A stretch of 38,189 nt of DNA, from the IMG/VR virus record IMGVR_UViG_3300017991_000222, positions 1 to 38,189 of that record; one strand, written 5' to 3'. Shown one piece after another: positions 18,001 through 24,763 of this stretch. The first letter of the stretch is position 1. Every line of letters starts with the position of its first letter. This DNA is from a virus. The position numbers and the translations under genes are program-made. The notes under the pieces are model-generated. The model did no database searches. It saw only the letters and a program-made list of their open reading frames with translations, and had not been told where the DNA came from.

Positions 18001-20788
18001 CTACGAGGTTGTTGACGTAAAGGGTGACAAGTATAAATTCAGAAACAAAGAGAGGGGCACCGAGACTGGATATATCGAAAGGGATGAGCTGCAAGGCATG
18101 GGTTTTACCCGTGGCGCCGAGAAGGAGAGAACCGTAAGGACGACAGAGCAGCGCAAGCAGCAAAGGATGGAGAAGGTTGAGGAGCTGGTCGAGGAGGGCA
18201 AGCTAAAGGCTGAGGCTGAGGAACCCGAGTACGATGTCGAAGCTGTCAGAGCCTCGATGGAGCGCATAGAGGCTGCGAGGGCGGCAGAGAAAAGGGTTGA
18301 GGAGCTGGCTGAGACTGAGCCAGAGAAGATAGCGCAAGAGGTTCCAGAGGTGAGCGGGGGAATAATGAAGAAGGGCTTTGCCTACGCCACCATGGAGGCT
18401 CCGAGGGAGGTTATGAGTAGGCTGTCTCAGAAGTCTGGAACCCTCAGTAAAATGATTAGAAATAATTTCGATGGGAGCAGATTGCATAAACCTAGCACCA
18501 TCCGTGGTCAATTCGAGAAGGCTGGTCTTAAGCCTGATGACGATATTATGCGGGCTCTTGAGCAGGACTACGCCTACAAGAAAGCACAGACAGCGCGGGG
18601 TCATGTCGAAAGATTAGTCAAAAATCTACGTGATGCTGGCGTGAGAGAAGAGATTATCAACAGCACAAAGATTATGGACAGACACAGGATTGAAGATGTT
18701 GTCAAGGTTAAGCGTGAAGCTGACGGCACACAGAGCGTAGTCATAAGGCAGGACACCCTGGACTGGATAAAGAAAAACTGTAAAGCAAAAGACAGGCTCC
18801 CGTGGATGCGAAAATTCAGTAAAAGATGGCTCAAGAAGCAGGCTGGCGCCTTTGCAAATCTATTCGAGGTGCCTCAGCTATTCTTCGAGCGAATAGGTCT
18901 GAAGCCAATAATTTATGACCCGATACGAGCTGGAGAAAGAGCCGCTGAAGTCCTTAAGAGAGAGACAAAGAAAGAGGTCGAGGATATTTTCAAGGGTATA
19001 AGCAAGAAGGGTCGCCAGAGAATCTTTGACTTCCTCTCGTCTAAGCAGGGTAAGGCTGAAGATATGAAAAAAGCGGGCATAAGTCCTCCTAAATTGAGCG
19101 ACCTGTCCACACGGGAGCAGCTCGCCATTGTTAAGTGGCGCAGATTCCTTAAGAAGTACAGTCCAAGAGTGCTTGACCTGGCTAAGAAGCACGGAAGAAC
19201 GGTCAGGGAAATCGAAAGCTATTTCCCGATGTACACAAAAGATAACATCGTGTTCGTTGACGGGGCTAATTTTTATGATGTCATAGCCAGAAAAGACCCG
19301 TTCTTTAAATCCCTGCTTGAGAGGGACATGAACGTGCCTTACACCCTGTACGAAAGGGACGCCTTTAAGAACGCAGGTGCTTTTGCGGCTGCCATGTCCA
19401 ACTTCCTTGAGATTGGAAAGCGCAGTATGAGGGTAAAGTACCTGATTGATAGCACGGAATTCAGGGATATGGTTGGCGGAGAGGCTTCAAAGTACATCGC
19501 TGAATGGTACAAGAACATCGTAAATCCAGACATTCCTAAGTTTCCCGCTGTATTCAGAAGGTGGGCTTACAGAGCATACCTGGGTCTTAATCCGATAGTC
19601 ACGGCAAAGCAGGGCATATCTTTTGTTGATGTGATGATGACAGAAAAGACCCCGCTCATGCTATCTAAGGACGTAAAGCAGATTATTAAGCGCCTGGAAA
19701 AGCCGACTGTTACGGAGCGTGTTCCTGAAATAGCCGTGGCTGACATGAAATCCAAGGGCGATAGGGCCCTCCTGGCTGGTATAACCATTGCTGATAAGCT
19801 GTTTGCCAAGGGTGCATACAACAGGGTGCTAGGGGCAGAGCTTATGCAGATGAAGAAAGAGGGAGTCCGCTTCAATAACAAGACCCTGAGAGAGGCTGTA
19901 AGAAGGGTCTCTGACAGGATAGACCTAGCAATGGGAGGCATGACCAGGGCTCAAAGACCTAAGGCATACAGGTCTGAGGTTGGTAAGTTTGCCTTGATGT
20001 TCACATCTACCATCAACTCAAGGTTCCAGTATTACATCAAGAACGCCGTAGAGGGAATCCAAGACAAGGACTCTATTCATGTCGCAAAGACCTTGACCGC
20101 CTTTGCGCTTGGAGCATACCTCGAAGCTGCTATATCAAGAATGTCTCTCGACTGGAGCGATGCCGAGGATATGAAGTCAGACATCATCAAGACCGCCGCA
20201 GGTAATATACCCCCGATGGCGGGCTTAATCTACGCCCTGGATTCTGGGGCATGGATGCCATCTGCGGCACTAAAGAACATATCGGACGTTTTTAAGTATT
20301 CAAAGAGGTGGACTGAGACTGGAAAGCAGGGCGCACCCAAAGCGCTCTTCACAATCGCAGAGGTCTTTGGTCTTCCCAAGCAGGTTGGTAAGGTTTACGA
20401 GGGTCTCGAAGCTATTGATAAGGGCGTGAAGGTTGCTGGCGATAAAAGGATTGAGCTTGACAGCGATGTTGAGAAGGTCAGGGCTCTCATTAAGGGGAAG
20501 TGGGGTTCCCTGGGCGCCCAGAGATATTTTACAGAGGTTGAGGAAAAGCAGGATTGGCACAAGGAAATTGCCAAGAGACTATCGAAGATTGAGGGTAAGT
20601 ATTTTAGGGGCAGAATCAAGAACATAAAGACCTCCTCGTTCAAAAAGAATTTCTGGGGATATGTCGGAGCCCTTCCCGATGAGCAGAAAAAAGAAATAAA
20701 AGAAATCATACGGCTTGCAAGGAAGAGAGAGGAGACCCTCAACTGGACGTCAATCCTGAATTATCTAAAGAGGTATATCGGTGAATAA
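15041..20788 (+). CDS. Giant internal virion protein (1915 residues), multi-domain
   Basis: The largest gene here, at the end of the ejection-protein block. Visible parts: an acidic helical N-terminus; an Ala/Gly-rich hydrophobic region (about 200-290) suited to membrane insertion; an alpha/beta unit (about 555-670: YAVSLYPEISEVIPG ending QKAVMNLKNFEEIPTGG) of a type seen in phage polyvalent proteins; a unit at about 690-830 starting LYHFSPLE with GKGKMGAEGKQL, possibly ADP-ribosyltransferase-like; a charged coiled-coil region with a small beta domain; and a long helical, basic C-terminal half (about 1110-1915). ATG 15041 is chosen with GGAGG close by; an in-frame TTG at 15032 is less likely. 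A role in ejection is inferred. Confidence 0.7.
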   Translation: MDKQDVIRLAQQDAALWQQRQSISEEEVVSQAIKDAEGWQTPPELSEEEIAERGRALKSQAAFMPGMVLPEYEGMEPPEEGLTEPLSWKEQVEQEAAEREWGSHIKDVNLKRKGKAAEWFVKRIAAPIVKGGAQSGAQLSSMFGWLADNLSTGISKLTGMDKEKLETEIFDESKKQWQETGMTAEDLLHKDKASEFVNAVLSGVTSAGTSVIPLAWSLGGSLGLAYYGAWSGAAEPREGLTRAEAALEGAISGGLTHGILGAMGVLPTALKYPAAVGFGMITQPGNLEEKIKSGAVWAALMPGGKRVSTREFLDAYPKIKNRLMERDYIRALQTAMPGVTAKQLRAVGGAKKVFDSALWRVTDIVGKPESWERLGEKRPQLPEADRKAMIERELSKLEPDFLAGELGAVMKPGVSERERVQALYDEAKRPVETTIRVEPRADGTVDIRIVPTGEQVKKEDVAILQDLAKERTQLQGLFEQGKIGKDVLESHDQLSKTIRDSLSEQYEAPAYQITEALEKNLPRGLTTEPTPEVVKSGVRSKDFTIKADRAAEEVSKIHSEQGGSTINLSRGSLGRREGYAVSLYPEISEVIPGKDISPGRVRKFIEKNSELLKDPRLSIGTWYDKESGKSYLDVSAVIKDRDRAVELGKRYNQKAVMNLKNFEEIPTGGTGESQGFETPMQERLRVGGGETQTLYHFSPLEGDTAIIDPHAMGKGKMGAEGKQLKETGEIASPFLLKSNWYSPTAKTIEPHKWVGKNLYRVEVPKDELLYVDKPGMDADIKAAEAGKMGWFSKSHGQGRLIVPVEAEKVGAARFNKSTKVSGKNVMEFIETGKPEAGAAAEHAGAGGWSPEALSRGKTVEFVTYNGKNGKVTPIPGVEAVDTPAGSNEVKAQIDKTNGKVTILDKGKNVKHITNNQVSKAVQKEYQKLTDKINKARKKTEFPYETEEFQQMLERQEELKRQVEPEKVKEKLPPLFDKGETVTRGGVDYEVVDVKGDKYKFRNKERGTETGYIERDELQGMGFTRGAEKERTVRTTEQRKQQRMEKVEELVEEGKLKAEAEEPEYDVEAVRASMERIEAARAAEKRVEELAETEPEKIAQEVPEVSGGIMKKGFAYATMEAPREVMSRLSQKSGTLSKMIRNNFDGSRLHKPSTIRGQFEKAGLKPDDDIMRALEQDYAYKKAQTARGHVERLVKNLRDAGVREEIINSTKIMDRHRIEDVVKVKREADGTQSVVIRQDTLDWIKKNCKAKDRLPWMRKFSKRWLKKQAGAFANLFEVPQLFFERIGLKPIIYDPIRAGERAAEVLKRETKKEVEDIFKGISKKGRQRIFDFLSSKQGKAEDMKKAGISPPKLSDLSTREQLAIVKWRRFLKKYSPRVLDLAKKHGRTVREIESYFPMYTKDNIVFVDGANFYDVIARKDPFFKSLLERDMNVPYTLYERDAFKNAGAFAAAMSNFLEIGKRSMRVKYLIDSTEFRDMVGGEASKYIAEWYKNIVNPDIPKFPAVFRRWAYRAYLGLNPIVTAKQGISFVDVMMTEKTPLMLSKDVKQIIKRLEKPTVTERVPEIAVADMKSKGDRALLAGITIADKLFAKGAYNRVLGAELMQMKKEGVRFNNKTLREAVRRVSDRIDLAMGGMTRAQRPKAYRSEVGKFALMFTSTINSRFQYYIKNAVEGIQDKDSIHVAKTLTAFALGAYLEAAISRMSLDWSDAEDMKSDIIKTAAGNIPPMAGLIYALDSGAWMPSAALKNISDVFKYSKRWTETGKQGAPKALFTIAEVFGLPKQVGKVYEGLEAIDKGVKVAGDKRIELDSDVEKVRALIKGKWGSLGAQRYFTEVEEKQDWHKEIAKRLSKIEGKYFRGRIKNIKTSSFKKNFWGYVGALPDEQKKEIKEIIRLARKREETLNWTSILNYLKRYIGE

Positions 20789-21161
20789 CACAATGAAGAG
20801 AATCATCTTCGTGAGGAAGCTGGCTGCCCTTACAGAGATTGCAGCGCTCAACGGGATAGGTTTTATCATCACGTGCTTTCATCGTACAGCCGAAGACCAG
20901 GCTGATAGATATGCCCAGGGCAGGACAAAGCCAGGCAGCATTGCGACCTACCTTGATGGCTACAAAAAGAAATCGAACCACCAGCGATGGCTTGCCGTGG
21001 ATATAGCTATTGTCGAGAAGGGAAGGATTGAGTGGGGCAGGACGGAGGAATATGAGATGTTGGGCAGAATATGGAAGGAAGCCCTTGGTGGAACCTGGGG
21101 AGGAGACTGGGGCTTGAATGACATCTACCACTTCGAGTGGACTGGAGAAAAAAATGAATGA
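20781..21161 (+). CDS. Endolysin, M15-family peptidoglycan peptidase
   Basis: A 126-residue zinc peptidase of the VanY/M15 type that would cut peptide crosslinks in murein. SNHQRWLAVDIAI supplies H67 and D74, and DIYHFEW supplies H117, the usual zinc ligands. RTAEDQADRYAQGRTKPG is typical of phage M15 endolysins. There is no signal peptide, so a holin is needed, and a holin-like gene overlaps its end. The start is GTG with AGAGG about 7 nt upstream, overlapping the giant gene's stop; ATG 20793 lacks an SD. Confidence 0.88.
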   Translation: MNNTMKRIIFVRKLAALTEIAALNGIGFIITCFHRTAEDQADRYAQGRTKPGSIATYLDGYKKKSNHQRWLAVDIAIVEKGRIEWGRTEEYEMLGRIWKEALGGTWGGDWGLNDIYHFEWTGEKNE

Positions 21162-21324
21162 TAAGACAAGGCTAAAGTTTGGGATGATTGCCTTCTTTTC
21201 CATGCTGGCAACAGCGATAGCGAAGCATTGGCTGTCTGGCATTTCAGAGACCCTGGTGATAAGCGCATGTGTACCAGTTGTAATGTACATCATAGGTGAA
21301 ACGTGGAGGTCAAGCAAAAAATGA
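21154..21324 (+). CDS. Holin-like small membrane protein
   Basis: 56 residues with two hydrophobic segments (about 9-24 and 30-46) and a basic end (WRSSKK), the shape of a small two-TM phage holin. It overlaps the endolysin by 8 nt and has a GGAGAAAAA leader, so ATG 21154 is chosen over an in-frame upstream start at 21118 inside the endolysin gene. Its stop overlaps the next start (ATGA). Confidence 0.7.
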   Translation: MNDKTRLKFGMIAFFSMLATAIAKHWLSGISETLVISACVPVVMYIIGETWRSSKK

Positions 21325-21971
21325 AAGACCTAAAGGGCGTGATTCAGATTGTGGCATTGATTGTAGTAATTCTCTTTATCTCATTCCTGATGCTGCAACT
21401 GGATAAGCGAGGCAGGCTTTCACCCCAGGTTGAATCGAGTGAATACCTGGTGCCAACGAAAGTCTATCGCCCGCCCATTATAAGAATACCGTTTGTGAGG
21501 TATAAAACCCCCATACCTTTTGATGCCTTACCCATCCCACCCGAAGACATTGACAGAACGATAACGATAACCACCATTGGCGAGACCCCTGTTGAGGCAA
21601 CCCTCGTTGTTGACCGCAGGGGCAACGTCTATAAAACAATCAACTTTCCCGAAGGGGTTAATGTGGAGGTCGTAGAGTGGGAGCCCCCCGTGTTCCAGGT
21701 TGCACCACGGTTCGGGTACTCACTTGTTTACTCAGGGGAGCTTTACCATTGCCTATCTGTTGACTTGATAAGGCTGTGGCGCCTCCAAATTGGCTGCGAA
21801 ATTGGAATCCAGCTTGCCAAAATCAGCGTATCCGATGCCCTCGTTGGAGCATCACTCAAGTATCGCTTTGGTACCATAGAATTATTTGGTGCCGAGGGGG
21901 ACATCAGGGCTTTGTTGGGCTGGAATTTCATAAATCAAAAACCATATTTGGGGGTGAGTATAGGATGGTAA
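21321..21971 (+). CDS. Membrane-anchored beta-rich protein in the lysis cassette
   Basis: 216 residues. A single N-terminal TM (about 5-27) leads to a Pro-rich stretch (VYRPPIIRIPFVRYKTPIPFD). Then comes a beta-rich part whose last 85 residues alternate polar/apolar and end in a C-terminal Trp (PYLGVSIGW), like an outer-membrane strand signature. A protein tethered in the inner membrane and touching the outer membrane would fit a spanin-like role, but this is inference and no spanin family was recognised. The ATGA overlap with the holin-like gene fixes the start; a GTG 18 nt upstream is possible. Confidence 0.6.
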   Translation: MKDLKGVIQIVALIVVILFISFLMLQLDKRGRLSPQVESSEYLVPTKVYRPPIIRIPFVRYKTPIPFDALPIPPEDIDRTITITTIGETPVEATLVVDRRGNVYKTINFPEGVNVEVVEWEPPVFQVAPRFGYSLVYSGELYHCLSVDLIRLWRLQIGCEIGIQLAKISVSDALVGASLKYRFGTIELFGAEGDIRALLGWNFINQKPYLGVSIGW

Positions 21972-22375
21972 AGTGGCTGGCTTTATTCTTAGCGATGATG
22001 TTTTTGATGCCGTCCACCCTGGGTCTTTATCAAATACGCTGTGATTCCACAGAGCTTAAACCCTGGGTTGAGCCGATAGAAATCTGCTACATTATCACCT
22101 ACACGGGCAGGGTGATTAGAGTAACGAGCGGCAGGAGCGATAGCGTCTGGTTTATCCCTACCTTTGAAGAGGTTATTGCAAGGCATGGGGTTAAACTCGA
22201 TGATGTTTTTATCATAATACACAACCATCTTGTTCCGTCTGGTTTTTCCACGCCAGATGTAAGGCTTTATAACAGGCTCGTGCAGAGAGGGTTTGTTGGG
22301 ATTTACGCCCTACGCACCCCAGGGGATAATGTGCTGATGGTTTACCCAAAGAAAGGAGAGGTGAATAATGAGTAA
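21965..22375 (+). CDS. Exported JAB/JAMM-like protein
   Basis: 136 residues with an N-terminal signal peptide (VKWLALFLAMMFLMPSTLG) and a C-terminal unit with H86-N-H88, then S95-x2-D98. This resembles the JAMM/RadC zinc motif H-x-H-x7-S-x2-D but is one residue shorter between the second His and Ser. A glutamate among residues 36-69 could complete the site. An exported peptidase or amidase-like activity in the envelope is possible. The start overlaps the preceding gene by 7 nt; the upstream extension of the frame is a shadow. Confidence 0.6.
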   Translation: MVKWLALFLAMMFLMPSTLGLYQIRCDSTELKPWVEPIEICYIITYTGRVIRVTSGRSDSVWFIPTFEEVIARHGVKLDDVFIIIHNHLVPSGFSTPDVRLYNRLVQRGFVGIYALRTPGDNVLMVYPKKGEVNNE

Positions 22376-22643
22376 CGGTAACGATGAGCTGAAATTCAAA
22401 ATGAAAGTTGCGGAGTGGCGAGGTTATGTTGGAAAGGCACTTGAATCAATAGAGCAGAACCAAAAAGATATATGCGAAAGACTTACGAGACTAGAAACTA
22501 AGATGGATGAGCGAATGGATGAGACCGAGAGGGAAGTGAGCGACCTGAAATCCAAGGTTTCCAAGCTGAGCGGGACAATCTCGCTTATCGTAAGCGTAGC
22601 CGTGAGCGGCATTGGCTTCCTATTGAAGAAGCTGTTTGGATAA
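22368..22643 (+). CDS. XhlA-like coiled-coil protein with C-terminal TM
   Basis: 91 residues: a long coiled coil (about 15-70, with ERLTRLETKMDERMDETE) and a C-terminal hydrophobic helix ending in LLKKLFG. This is the layout of hemolysin XhlA-like and similar small phage lysis proteins. It overlaps the JAMM-like gene by 8 nt and has a GGAGAGG SD. Its likely role is holin-associated membrane activity; the family call is by shape. Confidence 0.6.
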   Translation: MSNGNDELKFKMKVAEWRGYVGKALESIEQNQKDICERLTRLETKMDERMDETEREVSDLKSKVSKLSGTISLIVSVAVSGIGFLLKKLFG

Positions 22644-22648
22644 TGAGT

Positions 22649-22699
22649 TGACGAAATGCTATGCGAATTAGATAAGGAGGTGACGAAATGCCATACGAA
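22649..22699 (+). repeat. 19-bp direct repeat around the start of the next gene
   Basis: TGACGAAATGCTATGCGAA (22649-22667) recurs as TGACGAAATGCCATACGAA (22681-22699) with two differences and a 32-bp period. The second copy spans the start codon of the 47-residue gene; the first is a degenerate start that reads only 15 codons. This looks like a small local duplication of the SD-start region. Confidence 0.7.
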
Positions 22700-22831
22700 A
22701 TAAGAAAAGAAGGTAAGAAGTGGTGTGTTTATAATGAAGATACAGGAGAGAAGAAGGGCTGTAGCGACACCAAAGACAAGGCTACGGCACACATGAGGCT
22801 CTTATACATGAAGGCTAAGGATAAAGATTAA
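22688..22831 (+). CDS. Conserved small phage protein (MPYEIRK type), function unknown
   Basis: A 47-residue ORF with a strong AAGGAGG SD. Its pattern (MPYEIRKEGKKWCVYNEDTG, with KDKATAHMRLLY near the end) matches a very widespread small phage family of unknown role. It is the last plus-strand gene of the late operon. Its stop overlaps the stop of the convergent minus-strand operon, so there is no room for a terminator between them. Confidence 0.75.
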   Translation: MPYEIRKEGKKWCVYNEDTGEKKGCSDTKDKATAHMRLLYMKAKDKD

Positions 22832-23118
22832 TGCCACTTGGGGAGCCATCTGATTTTCCTCACAATTTCATAGGCAACATGAAATAAGTTGCTCAGCCTG
22901 TGAATCAAGAGCGGGAGAAGGATATACCAGAGACCCGTATATATTGTAATGCACACTACAGTTGCCACCCAAACACTCAAGCACCAACCGCAGGAAAATA
23001 TCTCCCTGAAAAACCAAGCCCTCGCTAAGAATTTTCGAGGTCTTCTAAATAGGTTCGAGTGGAGAAGAATCTCGGTTATGGCTTCCGTGGCTACGACAGC
23101 CAGGATTATGTACTTCAT
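22828..23118 (-). CDS. Small membrane protein (CGWC motif)
   Basis: 96 residues: an N-terminal hydrophobic helix (KYIILAVVATEAITEILL), a basic loop with arginines, a CGWCLSVWVA motif leading into a second hydrophobic helix, and a basic end. The layout is reminiscent of the DUF1360 group of small membrane proteins. The start is fixed by a TGATG overlap with the zinc-ribbon gene; an upstream in-frame ATG would overlap that gene entirely. It is the last gene of the long early operon. A membrane role such as superinfection exclusion is possible but unsupported. Confidence 0.6.
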   Translation of the reverse strand: MKYIILAVVATEAITEILLHSNLFRRPRKFLARAWFFREIFSCGWCLSVWVATVVCITIYTGLWYILLPLLIHRLSNLFHVAYEIVRKIRWLPKWH

Positions 23119-23315
23119 CAGTAAGCCCCCCTCTTTGTCCAGCCTCCACCCTTGAAGGCAATGCCCACCCTTGGTGGCTGCCTGTTCTCCCACCCGTTAA
23201 ATAATTGACCACACTCAGCGCACTCGACATGATTAATGACGAGCGGGTTCGAGTCGAGGTGGACGTCCTCGTTTTTTGCCCCACAGTACGGGCATTTACA
23301 ATCAAATATCGGCAT
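23118..23315 (-). CDS. FmdB-like zinc-ribbon protein
   Basis: 65 residues beginning MPIFDCKCPYCGAKNEDV, the classic opening of FmdB-type regulatory zinc ribbons, with the second pair in VECAECGQLF. The C-terminus is basic and Gly-rich. Four cysteines in two CxxC pairs should bind one zinc. GAGGAGAAAAAAG precedes the ATG. Role unknown; phage copies may be regulators or protein-binding adaptors. Confidence 0.7.
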   Translation of the reverse strand: MPIFDCKCPYCGAKNEDVHLDSNPLVINHVECAECGQLFNGWENRQPPRVGIAFKGGGWTKRGAY

Positions 23316-23403
23316 CTTTTTTCTCCTCGTCCACTATTCGTGGACTTACTAGCTTTTACGGTGGTGGTATTATTAGCTTTTTCTACACGCCCCGATTTAG
23401 TCA
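23316..23403 (-). other. Short intergenic stretch with an inverted repeat
   Basis: It contains GTCCAC-TATTC-GTGGAC (23329-23345) just upstream of the zinc-ribbon SD and a 17-bp repeat (23382-23398). An ORF starting at 23404 in a TGATG overlap runs through this stretch and on across the zinc-ribbon gene in another frame. Its composition (Ser/Thr/Arg-rich) looks non-coding, so no gene is called. Confidence 0.4.
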
Positions 23404-23770
23404 TCAGCGTCTACCCCAAATATTACATTCTTTCATCCGCGGCTTTATTCCTTGGGATACCCAAATTTGATACCAGCTCAACATATAAAACCGATATCCA
23501 TTTCTAAAGCTTCTAAACACATTCCTTAGCGTTCTTACTTTTCGACAGTCTCCCCTTGGAACCCATCCATGACGCTCATTCGACAAGTTTCGCAATCGCC
23601 AACTACGAGGTATGGTCCCGTTAATAACAAAGTATTTTCTCCCTGCATACCAAACCTGGTCACCAACGCATATTTTCCAACACCACCGCAAACTTAACCG
23701 AATAATAAAAATCTTCCAGAACATTTTTCTAATCATCCCCCCCCTCCTCATCCTCTACACGCCCCGATTT
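23382..23770. repeat. 17-bp direct repeat flanking one gene
   Basis: TCTACACGCCCCGATTT occurs exactly at 23382-23398 and 23754-23770. The 355 bp between the copies hold essentially one whole gene (23404-23736). On the minus strand the downstream copy reads KSGRVE just after a start codon and the upstream copy reads KSGRVE near the end of the preceding protein. Confidence 0.7.
23404..23736 (-). CDS. Conserved uncharacterised phage protein
   Basis: 110 residues, strongly basic and aromatic. The core VGDQVWYAGRKYFVINGTIPRSW, then WVPRGDCRKVR and SFRNGYRFYMLSWYQIWV, resembles a known widespread phage/bacterial protein type of unknown function that starts with a small SH3-like strand unit. The start at ATG 23736 has GAGGAG at 7 nt and overlaps the upstream stop; the longer in-frame start at 23751 lacks this. 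Confidence 0.65.
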   Translation of the reverse strand: MIRKMFWKIFIIRLSLRWCWKICVGDQVWYAGRKYFVINGTIPRSWRLRNLSNERHGWVPRGDCRKVRTLRNVFRSFRNGYRFYMLSWYQIWVSQGIKPRMKECNIWGRR

Positions 23771-23926
23771 GTCAGAACTGCGACTTCCCACTTCTGACGA
23801 TTCTACGGGGGTGCAGGGTCTATACTTTGGACAAACATCACGCAGATACCTTGATATGCAATGACTCCCCTCTAAAATACAATGCAAATCTTTCTCATGG
23901 ATACAGCAATCAGATACTTTACTCAT
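23729..23926 (-). CDS. Small Cys-rich acidic protein
   Basis: 65 residues with five cysteines in the first 40 (SDCCIHEKDLHC, then SHCISRYLRDVC and RPC) and an acidic tail (DKSGRVEDEEGGDD). It could bind a metal. It overlaps its neighbours on both sides (8 nt each), which supports it as a real coupled gene; GGAGG lies about 9 nt before the ATG. Family not recognised. Confidence 0.6.
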   Translation of the reverse strand: MSKVSDCCIHEKDLHCILEGSHCISRYLRDVCPKYRPCTPVESSEVGSRSSDKSGRVEDEEGGDD

Positions 23927-24194
23927 GCTTCACTACCTCCAGGAGTGCGGAGAGCAGGGCTTCGTGGACAACTTTAATGTCAGCACAATTTCCCAACTTC
24001 TCCAAGCAATCCGAGATTGAGGGGATGGGATATTCATCATCAACCCAAGTGGAGTCAAAAACTTCATGCACCATAAACAAATATCCAACTTCGGCATCCC
24101 AAAACCAACACCCCTCGTAAATCTCCATACGCCAATACTTTGCTATCTCCTTGCTGAGCCTGATTGCCTCAGGTGTTATGTCACTTTGTTTCAT
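23919..24194 (-). CDS. Uncharacterised small phage protein
   Basis: 91 residues: a helical start (TPEAIRLSKEIAKYW), then an aromatic strand region (EGCWFWDAEVGYLFMV), then a helix with Cys (DCLEKLGNC). This resembles small early proteins in other phage genomes that help no known pathway. The SD/start string GGAGGCAACCGATG is shared almost exactly with the next upstream gene, showing reuse of one RBS cassette. Confidence 0.6.
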   Translation of the reverse strand: MKQSDITPEAIRLSKEIAKYWRMEIYEGCWFWDAEVGYLFMVHEVFDSTWVDDEYPIPSISDCLEKLGNCADIKVVHEALLSALLEVVKHE

Positions 24195-24543
24195 CGGTTG
24201 CCTCCTTTTCCTCTATCTCTATGCCCAACTCTTCCAACATCGCCTCAATATGAGGCTCTACGTGCTTCGATGTTTTGTGGCTATAGAAATCATCGTTCCA
24301 AAAGTTGGCCCATTTTTTTATCCACTCTCTCGTCACGCTTGGCTTCTGCTGGGTTCCAAATTTCAAAGCTATTTCCTTTGGCCAGTCATTTCTCATAGAC
24401 CACCACTCGATTATCTCCTTGAGCTGGTTGTGGGCTTGAATAGCCAAATCCTGAGCTTCGTCATCGGCAGCATTTGGGATATATCTATCAAAGACTTTGT
24501 TCAATGTGTGCACCAATTCTTTTTCCCCTAGCTTCTCACTCAT
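24181..24543 (-). CDS. Uncharacterised helical early protein with two possible starts
   Basis: 120 residues from ATG 24543, mostly helical and acidic at the end (EELGIEIEEKEATDETK), with aromatic motifs (EIIEWWSMRNDWPKEI; EWIKKWANFWNDDF). A second in-frame ATG at 24591 adds 16 residues. Both starts have an almost identical GGAGGCAACYR leader, so either or both may be used. No family recognised. Confidence 0.6.
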   Translation of the reverse strand: MSEKLGEKELVHTLNKVFDRYIPNAADDEAQDLAIQAHNQLKEIIEWWSMRNDWPKEIALKFGTQQKPSVTREWIKKWANFWNDDFYSHKTSKHVEPHIEAMLEELGIEIEEKEATDETK

Positions 24544-24583
24544 CGGTTGCCTCCCTTTCAACGTTTTCCATTTTGGAAACACT

Positions 24584-24763
24584 TCATTCATTAGTTGCCT
24601 CCTTTACTTCCAGACATAATGTATCCAGACCCATGCTATCTGGTACGCCCTTGTCCACTAAAGGTGGACATTCTTGGGTATCTTCAGGCTCTTTTTCGAG
24701 CTTATCCCAATACTCATAATACTCATAGTGAGCCTCGAAATCTCTGCGGTCAGTCCTATTCAT
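24584..24763 (-). CDS. Small acidic protein, function unknown
   Basis: 59 residues (MNRTDRRDFEAHYEYYEYWDK then an acidic end). ATG 24763 overlaps the upstream stop by 8 nt and has a GGAGATGGGAG leader. The in-frame extension to 24934 is a shadow of the upstream gene. An inverted repeat GTCCAC-TAAAG-GTGGAC lies inside it at 24653-24669. Confidence 0.5.
   Translation of the reverse strand: MNRTDRRDFEAHYEYYEYWDKLEKEPEDTQECPPLVDKGVPDSMGLDTLCLEVKEATNE

Noticed and set aside
21776-21964. Upstream extension of the JAMM-like ORF
   Set aside because: Shadow of the membrane-anchored gene; the signal peptide begins at 21965.
23045-23404. 119-codon minus-strand ORF starting in a TGATG overlap
   Set aside because: It covers the whole FmdB-like gene in another frame and has Ser/Thr/Arg-rich, non-protein-like composition. 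The FmdB-like frame is clearly real.
23620-23628. GTTAATAAC, the palindromic core of the operator
   Set aside because: It lies in the middle of a coding gene (FVING), lacks the flanking bases of the motif and is near no promoter; chance is likely.
24653-24669. GTCCAC-N5-GTGGAC inverted repeat, also at 23329
   Set aside because: Two copies share eight bases beyond the stem, but GTGGAC is frequent in this genome and the second copy is coding; evidence for a common function is too thin.
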